Program-made: the position numbers and the translations under genes
The notes under the pieces: model-generated
The model's database searches: none
What the model saw: the letters and a program-made list of their open reading frames with translations, nothing else
Told to the model about the DNA's origin: nothing
Part shown: positions 56,051 to 63,853 of the stretch, piece after piece
How the letters are laid out: the number at the start of each line of letters is the position of its first letter
How positions within the stretch are numbered: position 1 is the first letter of the stretch
Source of the DNA: an uncultured Dorea sp.
Lineage (GTDB): Bacteria; Bacillota; Clostridia; Lachnospirales; Lachnospiraceae
Direction: 5' to 3'
DNA length: 64,000 bases
NCBI GenBank assembly: GCA_910584265.1
Contig: CAJTZE010000007.1
Span: forward strand, 21,105 to 85,104

Positions 56051-57317
56051 CTTTATCTATTCCTCCTTTATTCTTTTCGCTGGTAATCAGCGCATTGTTT
56101 TCAATATCCTCAATGTTAGAATAGTTTTTCGTAATAAAATGCCTTTTCGACCACTCTGTATTAAGCGGAGCATCCCCCGCCTTCTTCCTGATGTCGTCTA
56201 TATTCCAGCCGCCACAGGCAATCATTTTATCCGATGCTCCCGCAATTTCTACTGCTGACATATGCATAATTGCTGATGTATCAATCATCTGATAATTCCC
56301 GTCCAATACCTCTTTTCCATACAATTTCCGGTTATTTTCCGTTTCAATCATTTTTGCAAACGGATCTATGCCAAATGTAATTAAATTTTTGGTCAAATCA
56401 GATACATTTGCTACATCTCCCCTTAGAAGGGTCGGCGGTATCTGCAATGCATTTGCTACTTTTGCGTATATCTCATCTGTCAGATCCGTCACATCCTTAA
56501 TCTCAGACGTTGACTTCTTAGATGCCTCTCCCCCTTTCGTGTCATAACTGAACCCTTTAAACAGCGGCAGAACAGCATTCGTTGACTTAAAATACTTAGC
56601 AAACTGCTTATTCATTAATTCTGTATATACATCATTGAATGTTCTCGGCGTTCCATCTTCCTTAACGCCATAATTTGCCGTTGATGCATTTGCTTCAATC
56701 GTTATGATTCCCCGTTCTCCTCCAGATTTATAAAACTTCTGCACTGCTGCCTTTAGCAGTTCTTCATACTCCATCACCAGCTGATTCAGCAGCGCGGTTA
56801 TATTTCTGTTCGACAGACGGTAAAAAAGGACATCCTCCATTCTGAATGTCCTGGTAAAGGTATGCGCATGCGACAATCCATTCCCATCTGACCCGCATAC
56901 GGTAACATTTTTAAACAAATCCTGCCCTGCTGCATACTCTTCATGCGTATAACTATCTGCTATCAGGAAATCACCATTTACACCCTGTATAACCAGACAT
57001 TCATTTTTATAGATCAGCGACCAGACCAGCTTCTGCTTGAATTGCGAAGCATTCATATTCACGTTTGGCTCATAGTTCCATCTATAATATTGATCCTTCC
57101 TGATTTCCTCCCATTTCTTGAATGTCCTCACCTCACACGCTGAAAGCGCATTCGCTATAATATTAATTCCAGAATGCAGGGCAAATTCATAAAGCGCCAG
57201 CCTGTTCCATTCTTTCTTATCTATGTATTCCAGCACATCCTTTTCCGATACCTCAACCGTCTTTCCTCCCAGTGTTTTCCCCTGTATGAATTTCCAAAAA
57301 TCTGTTAATACCGACAT
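56043..57317 (-). CDS. Phage portal protein (HK97 family)
   Basis: A 424-aa portal: NRLALYEFALHSGINIIANA, NMNASQFKQKLVWSLIYKNE, LLRGDVANVSDLTKNLITFG and DPFAKMIETENNRKLYGKEV, with the closing MHMSAVEIAGASDKMIACGG. It forms the DNA entry ring of the head. Located between the large terminase and the protease, as in HK97-like phages. Confidence 0.93.
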   Translation of the reverse strand: MSVLTDFWKFIQGKTLGGKTVEVSEKDVLEYIDKKEWNRLALYEFALHSGINIIANALSACEVRTFKKWEEIRKDQYYRWNYEPNVNMNASQFKQKLVWSLIYKNECLVIQGVNGDFLIADSYTHEEYAAGQDLFKNVTVCGSDGNGLSHAHTFTRTFRMEDVLFYRLSNRNITALLNQLVMEYEELLKAAVQKFYKSGGERGIITIEANASTANYGVKEDGTPRTFNDVYTELMNKQFAKYFKSTNAVLPLFKGFSYDTKGGEASKKSTSEIKDVTDLTDEIYAKVANALQIPPTLLRGDVANVSDLTKNLITFGIDPFAKMIETENNRKLYGKEVLDGNYQMIDTSAIMHMSAVEIAGASDKMIACGGWNIDDIRKKAGDAPLNTEWSKRHFITKNYSNIEDIENNALITSEKNKGGIDKDE

Positions 57318-57329
57318 CCCGCACCCCCA

Positions 57330-59015
57330 TTAGTAAACTGCTACATTTAAGTTAATATCTGGAAAATCTTCCATTTCCGGAAGGAAATCTATGCAGCACA
57401 TTGAAGCGGTCCATGCCATAAATCCATCCGTCTTCCTTAGTTTTGGTTCAATCTTCCCATAATAGATATTCCCTTTTGGATCTAAAATCTTTTTACTATT
57501 GTTTGTATACCAGCACATCATTCTGTCCCACCCGGATATAGCATGTCTTAAAAATGCGCTGTTGATTGCCGCGCTTGCTTTTATGATATCCGACGGCCTC
57601 ACTAGATAGATTTTTTTGTTATCCTTGTCAAATGCATCAAATCCAATCTTTTTAAATGATTTATTCAGCCATGTATACCGGTATCCATCAATTCCAATCA
57701 TTACGATATTGTATTTTAATGCCTGCTCTGCAAACCACTGTACCGGAACATCCGGCGAAATCTCCACGTCATCTATGATTGTACAAATCCCCTCTTTCAC
57801 CCATTTTTGAATCGGTGCATGGATATTCGGCAGGTCTTTTGACTTTGCGCAGATAAACGTATGATGCAGGTTCACGTATTTTCCGCCTTTCCGGAATGTC
57901 AAAATGCACCCGCAGAAGTCATTCGTTTTCGTATAATCTACGCCTCCAACACAGCTCATCCCTGTTGTCAATGCAAATTCCGGCCGTTTTGTGCATTCAA
58001 TAATATCCTTCCATTCAGCAACCGCCATCTGCGGATCAGAGATCGGGTAATTGCATCTCTTTGCTAAAAATTCCGGAAAATACTCCGGTGTATACGGCAT
58101 CTTTACAATTTCCTGCTGAATTCTCTGACGCAGGGTCGAAAATGTAGGGTCGGCAAGAGAAGGGTTCGCTTTCACGATTTTATTAATATCTTTCCACTCA
58201 TCCTCTTCCTCAATCCGGAACCAATTTATAAATATCCGGTTTTCCGGGTTATATTCCCTCAAAATCACCTCATTCTGCCCTTTTTCATCGTCCAGAACTC
58301 CGCCCCGTTCATGGCCGTCTGTTGTAATCGTAATTTCTCTTGACCATTTCATTTTTCCAAGGCCGGATTGAAGTGTATTCATATTTCTTGTATCCCGATA
58401 TTGATGTTTTTCATCGTAAATTACGCACCCGGTCCGCTTAGAATCCTTATTCTTTGTACTGGATGTATTCAGCCTGAACACAGCATTCATCTTTTTCCCC
58501 ACAACCTTCTCGCCGTAAGCTTTAAAATTTGCATTCAGAACCCTCTCATATCTGCTGTCTACCGGATATCTTATCAAATCACCTACATCAACAATGGATG
58601 TTGCCGCCTGCTCTTCTCCATTTGCGATCAAATCCACATTGTACCCTTTTACCCCATGATATGGAGATATAAAATAAAGTGCCAGAAAATCAATAAATCC
58701 ATTTTTTCCGGCGCCTCTACCTAAAATATCTCTTATTTCATGGAAATAAATATCGTCCTCCGCTCCCTTCTGTCTTAAAAACACTCCTGCTATGACCGCG
58801 AACTGGTATTTTTCCCACGGCAGTAATTTATACGGAAAATATTTCTGCAGGCTTAGGCCTTTTTCGATTCTTTCCGCATCAACATATACATCCGGCCGCT
58901 CCAGAACCGGTATGATATTGTTATCAATCGCAAGCTCCTGTTCCCGGCAGTGTTCGATGTGATTCCCCTTGATCAGGTATATCCATTCATCAATATTCGG
59001 CTCATAGTGCGTCAT
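57330..59015 (-). CDS. Terminase large subunit
   Basis: About 561 aa. The ATPase has Walker A RDILGRGAGKNGF (residues near 99-108) and Walker B CVIYDEKHQYRD. The C-terminal nuclease has acidic residues in CVGGVDYTKTNDFCGCILTF and IDDVEISPDVPVQWFAEQAL. It cuts concatemers and pumps DNA into the head. ATG 59015 is preferred (GAGGGATG upstream); an in-frame GTG at 59024 is closer to the same site. It overlaps the small subunit by 14 bp. Confidence 0.95.
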   Translation of the reverse strand: MTHYEPNIDEWIYLIKGNHIEHCREQELAIDNNIIPVLERPDVYVDAERIEKGLSLQKYFPYKLLPWEKYQFAVIAGVFLRQKGAEDDIYFHEIRDILGRGAGKNGFIDFLALYFISPYHGVKGYNVDLIANGEEQAATSIVDVGDLIRYPVDSRYERVLNANFKAYGEKVVGKKMNAVFRLNTSSTKNKDSKRTGCVIYDEKHQYRDTRNMNTLQSGLGKMKWSREITITTDGHERGGVLDDEKGQNEVILREYNPENRIFINWFRIEEEDEWKDINKIVKANPSLADPTFSTLRQRIQQEIVKMPYTPEYFPEFLAKRCNYPISDPQMAVAEWKDIIECTKRPEFALTTGMSCVGGVDYTKTNDFCGCILTFRKGGKYVNLHHTFICAKSKDLPNIHAPIQKWVKEGICTIIDDVEISPDVPVQWFAEQALKYNIVMIGIDGYRYTWLNKSFKKIGFDAFDKDNKKIYLVRPSDIIKASAAINSAFLRHAISGWDRMMCWYTNNSKKILDPKGNIYYGKIEPKLRKTDGFMAWTASMCCIDFLPEMEDFPDINLNVAVY

Positions 59016-59346
59016 CCATATCACATCCCTCTTTCACTGCCTTATCCGTGGAAATATCCATCTGTTTCAACAGCATCAGCATCTGCTTGTTTACAACGGG
59101 AAGCTGCTTCACGGAAGGATTATCCTTTTCTGTACTTCCGCCGTTTGATGCCCTGTAATACATCCTCAGCCCGTTTTCCTTTATATCATCCTTTAAGCTT
59201 TCTTTTAAATCCCACATAGTCATGTAGTCGTTTATCTGGTCAAGAAAAACTTCAACATCCGCGCCCTTTGCTTCCAACTGCTCTATTAAAGATTTTTTTA
59301 CTCTCTTCCTTAATGTTTCTTTCTTTAGTACGCCCAATTTTATCAC
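59002..59346 (-). CDS. Terminase small subunit (P27-like)
   Basis: A 114-aa protein with a basic start (LGVLKKETLRKRVKKSLIEQ), an acidic helical core (VEVFLDQINDYMTMWDLKES) and a C-terminal NKQMLMLLKQMDIST, the P27-type pattern. It marks the phage DNA for packaging. The start is uncertain: GTG 59346, or TTG 59337 with a better-spaced GGTG. Between the HNH gene and the large subunit, the normal place. Confidence 0.85.
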   Translation of the reverse strand: MIKLGVLKKETLRKRVKKSLIEQLEAKGADVEVFLDQINDYMTMWDLKESLKDDIKENGLRMYYRASNGGSTEKDNPSVKQLPVVNKQMLMLLKQMDISTDKAVKEGCDMDDAL

Positions 59347-59463
59347 CTTCTTTCATTCTCATATACGCGCGCACGCGCATAACAATCAAAAAATCCGCTA
59401 GGATTGGGTGGGCGTCGGTCTCCTTCCCGGCTGGAATTTTTCGTTTTTCTGACCCGGGGGGTA

Positions 59464-59799
59464 TTACCATCTCTCTTGATTTATATATCCTGATTTCTTT
59501 TTCCTTTTCTCTGGATGCACTGCTTCATGACAGTCTTTGCACAGGCTGATTAGATTGTCATTCGTCAGAGCAAGCTCTGGAACATCCTTCAGGTGCTTAA
59601 TGTGATGTACTGTCGTTGCCCTTGTGTAGCTTCCATGCTGTCTGCATCTCCTACATGCATTGTGGTCTCGCTTTAATATCTCCTTACGTTTTTTCTTCCA
59701 TGCTGTTGTATGGTAGAACGCTTTCCATCCCCTGTAAGACTCTGCCGATATCTTCCTTACCCACTCTCCTGTACCCGACTGTTCTTCTGTGTACACCAC
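59464..59799 (-). CDS. HNH endonuclease
   Basis: A 111-aa HNH nuclease: KKRKEILKRDHNACRRCRQH, TTVHHIKHLKDVPELALTND and NLISLCKDCHEAVHPEKRK. Two CxxC pairs bind zinc, and the HH and final H form the active site. HNH proteins next to terminases are needed for specific cutting at cos sites in HK97-like phages, suggesting a cos-type phage. The start is GTG 59799. Confidence 0.93.
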   Translation of the reverse strand: MVYTEEQSGTGEWVRKISAESYRGWKAFYHTTAWKKKRKEILKRDHNACRRCRQHGSYTRATTVHHIKHLKDVPELALTNDNLISLCKDCHEAVHPEKRKKKSGYINQERW

Positions 59800-59833
59800 A
59801 TGTTCCCTCTCTCCAATAAAAGAACACCCGGAA

Positions 59834-60034
59834 TTAATCCGGATGCTCTCTGTTAACCTGTTCTATATACTCCTTCATCATACTGCTTAACTGTCCTGCC
59901 TGACTCACTCCTGACTTCTCGCAGGCTTTTGCAAAATCTTCTACAACCTCCTTCTTCAGCTTATAAGACTTCGATACCCAGCCTGCTTTATCCTGATACC
60001 TTTTGCTTCTCATTGTCTGCTTACTCGCTGGCAT
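59834..60034 (-). CDS. Small Arc/ribbon-helix-helix-like phage protein
   Basis: A 66-aa basic protein, MPASKQTMRSKRYQDKAGWV with KSYKLKKEVVEDFAKACEKS and AGQLSSMMKEYIEQV. The strand (VSKSYKLKKEVV) plus two helices match a short RHH regulator fold. It overlaps the preceding small membrane gene by 14 bp. Function not known. Confidence 0.7.
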   Translation of the reverse strand: MPASKQTMRSKRYQDKAGWVSKSYKLKKEVVEDFAKACEKSGVSQAGQLSSMMKEYIEQVNREHPD

Positions 60035-60188
60035 CTCTAAATAACCTCACAATCTTCGGCACGGCATCAACCGCCTCCAGTATCCCGGCACATAGCAATA
60101 TTACTGCTGTCCATATATTTCTTTCTCTTCCCAAATATAAGATAATAGCAAAGACAAGAAACATATCATACACTGTTATTTTTTTCAT
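60021..60188 (-). CDS. Small phage membrane peptide
   Basis: A 55-aa ORF, MKKITVYDMFLVFAIILYLG and on to RLFRDASE, with two hydrophobic segments around RERN. No clear ribosome site is seen, so confidence is moderate. It overlaps the next gene's start by 14 bp, typical of phage operons. Confidence 0.5.
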   Translation of the reverse strand: MKKITVYDMFLVFAIILYLGRERNIWTAVILLCAGILEAVDAVPKIVRLFRDASE

Positions 60189-60250
60189 ATATTTTTATAG
60201 CCAATGTGTTATAATGTTTTTTAGGAAGGGAGATTATTTCTCCCTTTCCA

Positions 60251-60367
60251 CTAATCAAGAGCTTCTATCAGTTCTGCAATTGCCGCTATCACTGAGGCCA
60301 CAGCGATTAAGGCTTTTATCAGTAACTCTATGAAGCTCTTAATTTTTTTCTTTTGTTTTTTCTTCAT
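60251..60367 (-). CDS. 38-aa hydrophobic peptide with strong expression signals
   Basis: A Lys-rich start (MKKKQKKKIK) is followed by a single hydrophobic helix SFIELLIKALIAVASVIAAI and an acidic end. SD AAGGAAGGAGG is near perfect, and a perfect-consensus promoter is only about 25 bp upstream. A hairpin (GGAAAGGGAGA...TCTCCCTTCC) follows the stop at 60228-60250. Layout resembles type I toxin peptides, but no antisense RNA promoter was identified. It could also be a small membrane effector at the head of the late operon. Confidence 0.65.
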   Translation of the reverse strand: MKKKQKKKIKSFIELLIKALIAVASVIAAIAELIEALD

Positions 60368-60392
60368 TGGCTTTTCCTCCTTCCTTGATTAT

Positions 60393-60421
60393 ATTATATC
60401 GTATGGTACACCATATGTCAA
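60393..60421 (-). promoter_or_regulatory. Perfect-consensus sigma-A promoter in the phage late region
   Basis: On the minus strand, TTGACA (60416-60421), exactly 17 bp, TATAAT (60393-60398). The spacer is an inverted repeat, TATGGT-GT-ACCATA (60402-60415), a likely repressor site. It drives the 38-aa peptide and possibly the packaging and head genes below. Confidence 0.85.
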
Positions 60422-60551
60422 GGAGTTTTGAGGAATATTCTATCTTTTTTTAAACAAAGAAGCAGCCAAGCTACTGCCTGCTGCCCCTTTTTAAAAAAAT
60501 ATATATGCGTTGCAAATCATTACACTTTTTTTATTTTACATTATAACACAT

Positions 60552-61079
60552 TTAAACCGGACATTGTGGGACATTTTCAAAAAATCTTTGAATTTTTTTC
60601 CGAATGTTTTCGTCTGTATAGCTTCTGTCTGGATGCAGCGCATTCATCCGCATTGCCGTCCCCGCATAGGTCAAATCATCTATAAAGTAAAACCGGAATA
60701 TCGTCCTCAGTTCGCTCTTCGGAATTGATTCTATGTACTCTTCTGCCCTTGTCTGCATCTCCAGAAGCTCCACCTCTTTCAGTTCTATAATCTTCTGGTT
60801 CTTCTCAAGTGCATCTTCCTTCCTTTTAATCAGTCCCGCTGGTATTCCCTGTATCCTTACGGTCCTTATCGGCTTGCGTCCCTTCTTTCCACAGGACACG
60901 GTATCTGCCATAACTGTCTGCCTGAGCTTCATGAGACTGTCCTGCTGCCTTTCAATCCTCTTTCTCAGGTCTTTTAGCTCTGCTCTTCTTTCTGTATATT
61001 CTTCTAGTATCCACCTGTCCTGTTTCATACTGCCCCCCCCCGATTCATTTATTTGATAACTTTTCAAATCATTACCCAT
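60552..61079 (-). CDS. Phage late-gene regulator, ArpU/RinA-like
   Basis: A 158- or 175-aa protein. Coiled coil (EEYTERRAELKDLRKRIERQ, then IIELKEVELLEMQTRAEEYI) is followed by a sigma-region-4-like HTH (RTIFRFYFIDDLTYAGTAMR, SYTDENIRKKIQRFFE). This organisation and place just before the packaging genes match ArpU-type activators of phage late transcription. Two starts compete: ATG 61079 (GGGAGG upstream) and ATG 61028, preceded by the G9 tract, which itself may act as SD. The tract lies between them, inside the longer frame. Confidence 0.8.
   Translation of the reverse strand: MGNDLKSYQINESGGGSMKQDRWILEEYTERRAELKDLRKRIERQQDSLMKLRQTVMADTVSCGKKGRKPIRTVRIQGIPAGLIKRKEDALEKNQKIIELKEVELLEMQTRAEEYIESIPKSELRTIFRFYFIDDLTYAGTAMRMNALHPDRSYTDENIRKKIQRFFENVPQCPV
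61033..61041 (-). repeat. G9 homopolymer at the start of the late regulator
   Basis: Nine consecutive G on the minus strand, 4 nt before ATG 61028 and within codons 13-16 of the frame from ATG 61079. Slippage would shift the long frame and would change the SD-to-ATG context of the short one. Confidence 0.85.
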
Positions 61080-61098
61080 TTTCCCTTAACCTCCCATC

Positions 61099-61453
61099 TT
61101 ATTCTTCTGACCTGTACGGCTCCGGTAACGGCATCCAGGCAATAATACATTGATAATCCTCTTCATCATCAATCCATTTTCCCTTTTCAAATTCTGCCAT
61201 CCCAACAAATGGCTTATTTTCTCCTGCAATCTCTCCATCCAATACAGCAAGATAAAATCCATCTTGCTCCGGCAGGCGTTCCTCTACCGGAATCCAGCCT
61301 GTAAATATCTCTCCAGACATGATTTCTTCTGGTGTGAGCCCGGTATCCTCGTATTCTGCCAGCTTCTCCATTGCAGCGCTGATGGCCGTTATTTCTTAAG
61401 TCCATCCGTGGTATAGCCTGCCCCTCCCCTGTGCGTTCTGTTAATCTCTCCAT
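61099..61453 (-). pseudogene. DUF551-type phage gene split by a frameshift
   Basis: The frame from ATG 61453 starts MERLTERTGEGQAIPRMDL, the usual N-terminus. Near 61396-61400 (TTAAG) the family sequence EITAISAAMEKLAEYEDTGL continues in another frame, consistent with one extra A. The second frame holds the DUF551 domain (GWIPVEERLPEQDGFYLAVL and IIAWMPLPEPYRS). ATG 61371 could restart translation and make a 90-aa DUF551 protein. Function unknown; common as phage accessory. Confidence 0.75.
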
Positions 61454-61473
61454 ACCTTAACCTCCATAAATTT

Positions 61474-61722
61474 TCACTTAAACCTAATTGCCTGACCACA
61501 CTTGTCACAATAATTTTCTACAGCTAACGCCATCAGTTCTCCGCATGAAGGACATATATAATTACCGACTAAACAACCATTCTTTACCATCTTTGGCGTA
61601 TCTCTGGAAATATATTTTTGTGCCATTTTCAGCCAGTTTCTAAGCTGTCTGTATTCCATACCGCACTCTGTACAATCCGATTTTTCTTCGCAATGCTTAA
61701 TTGCTTCATCTAATGTCATCAT
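61474..61722 (-). CDS. Small phage protein with zinc-ribbon cysteines
   Basis: An 82-aa protein. The N-terminal MTLDEAIKHCEEKSDCTECG carries Cys-x5-Cys-x2-Cys. A C-terminal zinc ribbon ICPSCGELMALAVENYCDKC has two CxxC pairs. Common in clostridial phage early regions; binds zinc, partner unknown. Confidence 0.78.
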   Translation of the reverse strand: MMTLDEAIKHCEEKSDCTECGMEYRQLRNWLKMAQKYISRDTPKMVKNGCLVGNYICPSCGELMALAVENYCDKCGQAIRFK

Positions 61723-61728
61723 TGCTCA

Positions 61729-62046
61729 TTACCCCACGTATATCACAATTGCTTTCACAAATTCTGTTTCCGATACCTTTTGGCTAATCATCTGATCATA
61801 TTCTTCATCTGATATATCCTTGTATTCCTCTTCATCAAATAAATTATTTGCGAGTTCTTCCACATAATCATCCTTATCTAACCACCAATAGTCATTGTAG
61901 AGCGTTAATTCTTTAATTCCGACTCTGCCTACGTCTGCCTGCTCATAAGGATATTCGTCATGCCATGCATCTTCTCCGCAAAAAATCAGCAATGGCAAGT
62001 CAGGGTTTTCTATGATAAGATTTCTTAATTTTGTCGTGTCATTCAA
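61729..62046 (-). CDS. Acidic phage protein, unknown
   Basis: A 105-aa protein. MNDTTKLRNLIIENPDLPLL is followed by IFCGEDAWHDEYPYEQADVG and a Glu/Asp-rich C-terminal half. The pattern 'PLL.F..ED........Y' is seen in several phage accessory proteins of Lachnospiraceae. No signal or TM. Function not assignable. Confidence 0.75.
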   Translation of the reverse strand: MNDTTKLRNLIIENPDLPLLIFCGEDAWHDEYPYEQADVGRVGIKELTLYNDYWWLDKDDYVEELANNLFDEEEYKDISDEEYDQMISQKVSETEFVKAIVIYVG

Positions 62047-62196
62047 CGAACAATTTTGTTTTATTCATATCGTTCCACCTTCCTAAAGTTTGTTATTTGC
62101 TTGATATTCATATTTCTACTTTTCTTCTTCTCCTTAATCTGTCACATAGCTTTTGTCTGCATATTATGTATTAAAGCCCTATGAGGTACTTTCCGC

Positions 62197-62373
62197 ATGA
62201 ATAATTGTGCTGACCTTTATTTTCTATCTACAATCGCCTGCAGGCTCTCCGAATGCCTTACAGAAGAAGAACTTGAACTTCTTTCTGCCAATCTTAAGGC
62301 ACTCGGTGAAATGCTGGAAGTCATTTCTGCACGGCAGGCGGTATGCAGAGAGCCCGGAGAGCGACAGCACTAA
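62197..62373 (+). CDS. DUF6774-like small protein
   Basis: A 58-aa ORF on the plus strand, MNNCADLYFLSTIACRLSEC then LTEEELELLSANLKALGEML. The pattern of a Cys-containing helix followed by LxxxELELLxAxLxxLGxxLxxI is that of DUF6774 proteins of Clostridia. GAGGT lies 9 nt upstream. It is opposite to the phage early genes, so it may be a moron or host-derived. The rest of 62047-62574 holds only the 3' part of the XF1762 pseudogene. Confidence 0.65.
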   Translation: MNNCADLYFLSTIACRLSECLTEEELELLSANLKALGEMLEVISARQAVCREPGERQH

Positions 62374-62419
62374 AAATCAGCTATATTCAATACCTGCACC
62401 TTAGCTGTTCCAGTCTCGT

Positions 62420-62841
62420 TTAACTAATCTCGAATCTCAACTTCATTTGAGCAGGATAGAGATCTACCTCTGGTCTTCGGATACCTGTCCAACGCTTGCC
62501 ACCAGCTTCCCCTATGCATTTCCAGCCACTTGCCTTAAGGCTTGCTCCATTTTCAGTGTCAAGAATATATGTAATCAGCTTTTATAGCCCATATTCTTAG
62601 CACAACGCCAACAGGCAGAATAAAGGAAACTACAAGCATTTTTAGTTCCGTCAGTACACAGCCTATTGACTTCTAACGTCCATCCATCATCAAGGTATCT
62701 ACTAACAGGCCTGCCAACAATCTCTCCATTCACTGACGCTGCCACACTGAATTTATGACCTGTCACTGGCTTGTGATGTCTATGGTGTCGTTCGACAAAC
62801 GCATTTGCCTCTTTTAGACTTATTGGCACTAGCTCTAACAT
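62420..62841 (-). pseudogene. XF1762-type protein gene with single-base frameshift
   Basis: The frame from 62841 reads MLELVPISLKEANAFVERHH, then NRLCTDGTKNACSFLYSACW and RCAKNMGYK, and stops at 62575. The next frame continues without a gap: LITYILDTENGASLKASGWK, CIGEAGGKRWTGIRRPEVDL, ending FEIS at 62420. The break is in the A4 run at 62580-62583 (AAAAGCTG), where an A5 run would restore a full-length protein of about 140 aa of this family (acetyltransferase-like fold, role unknown). Confidence 0.82.
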
Positions 62842-62855
62842 TTCCTACATCCCTC

Positions 62856-63137
62856 CTAAAACAATTCCCCATACCGGGACCTTACCGCCTCTGTGCAGGA
62901 TATCCGAATATACTTCCCGTCCGGCTCTATGTACATAATCCCTTCATAGCCGGATTCTTCGATGCCCTCACCGCTGATAACAACCGTACCCTCGAAGACT
63001 CCGTGCGGAGTCCAGCCTGCCGATTCTATGACCAGCGGTTCCGGCTCTGTGGCAGGCGCCTTTGTTTGTTCTGCACATCCGAAGATGAGGCCGGACATGC
63101 AGAGGACTGCTAATGCGCTGTATAATCTATTTTTCAT
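62856..63137 (-). CDS. Small phage-encoded lipoprotein
   Basis: A 93-aa protein. Signal peptide residues 1-20 end in the lipobox LIFGC. The rest is a short exposed domain (TPHGVFEGTVVISGEGIEES, GYEGIMYIEPDGKYIRISC). ATG 63137 follows GGAGG by 10 nt. Prophage lipoproteins often act in superinfection exclusion, but no specific evidence is seen here. Confidence 0.72.
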   Translation of the reverse strand: MKNRLYSALAVLCMSGLIFGCAEQTKAPATEPEPLVIESAGWTPHGVFEGTVVISGEGIEESGYEGIMYIEPDGKYIRISCTEAVRSRYGELF

Positions 63138-63835
63138 TGTATCCAAGCCTCCTGCGGCATATTTTTCAAAATCATATCCAGTTCCATACCTTTCTTGCCA
63201 GATAATTGATAATGGAATCCATCTGATTCTTCTTCCGCTTTTTCATATATCTCTTCTATCTGCTTTACCATCTGCAGGTACCCAGTGTTCTGATCACGCA
63301 AGATATCCATGGCGGCTTTCAGGCAGTCATATCTATGCCTTAGTGCTATAAATGACTGATATACCCTGAAACACTGTCTGGATGCTTCAATCAATTCATC
63401 CTTTGTCATCCGCTTCAACACTTTTTTGCTTTCGCTTTCGGCCCATTCTCCTTCGTACGACAACCCAAAGTAATCACATTCGTGATAATCATACCCAAGT
63501 AAACCGCCACAACTTTCACCCGCTCCGATTGCTACAAAAAATCTGTCAAAGCAGTCTGGCACCCATTCTTCACGCAGGTCTTCACTCATTTGGTCGCATT
63601 CTGCACACAAATCAGAGAACATCATTTTAAACTCATATGCTTCATCTTCATCTCCGTCCAAAGCGTTAATAAGAGTGTCTTCATCTGTATCGAAATACCA
63701 GTGGACATTTTCGCATTCCTCCTGTATATCCCACAATTCTTCTCGAATAACCTCCAGATTTAGGCCTTTAACAATCGGCTTCTTATACCGTAATTGTTTT
63801 GCCTTCCACCTTTTTGTTTCCTCAGCATCCTTCAA
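63134..63835 (-). CDS. Phage protein of unknown function
   Basis: A 233-aa acidic protein: WDIQEECENVHWYFDTDEDT, EYEGEWAESESKKVLKRMTK-like middle and a C-terminal helix (LRDQNTGYLQMVKQIEEIYE). Typical of uncharacterised early genes of Lachnospiraceae phages with conserved 'GYDYHECDYFGL'. SD AAAGGAG precedes ATG 63835. Overlaps the lipoprotein start by 4 bp. Confidence 0.78.
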   Translation of the reverse strand: MKDAEETKRWKAKQLRYKKPIVKGLNLEVIREELWDIQEECENVHWYFDTDEDTLINALDGDEDEAYEFKMMFSDLCAECDQMSEDLREEWVPDCFDRFFVAIGAGESCGGLLGYDYHECDYFGLSYEGEWAESESKKVLKRMTKDELIEASRQCFRVYQSFIALRHRYDCLKAAMDILRDQNTGYLQMVKQIEEIYEKAEEESDGFHYQLSGKKGMELDMILKNMPQEAWIQ

Positions 63836-63853
63836 ACTCCTTTACCTCCTCAC

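Noticed and set aside
59252..59470. 72-codon minus-strand frame overlapping the small terminase
   Set aside because: It shares most bases with the terminase small subunit in another frame and shows no family pattern.
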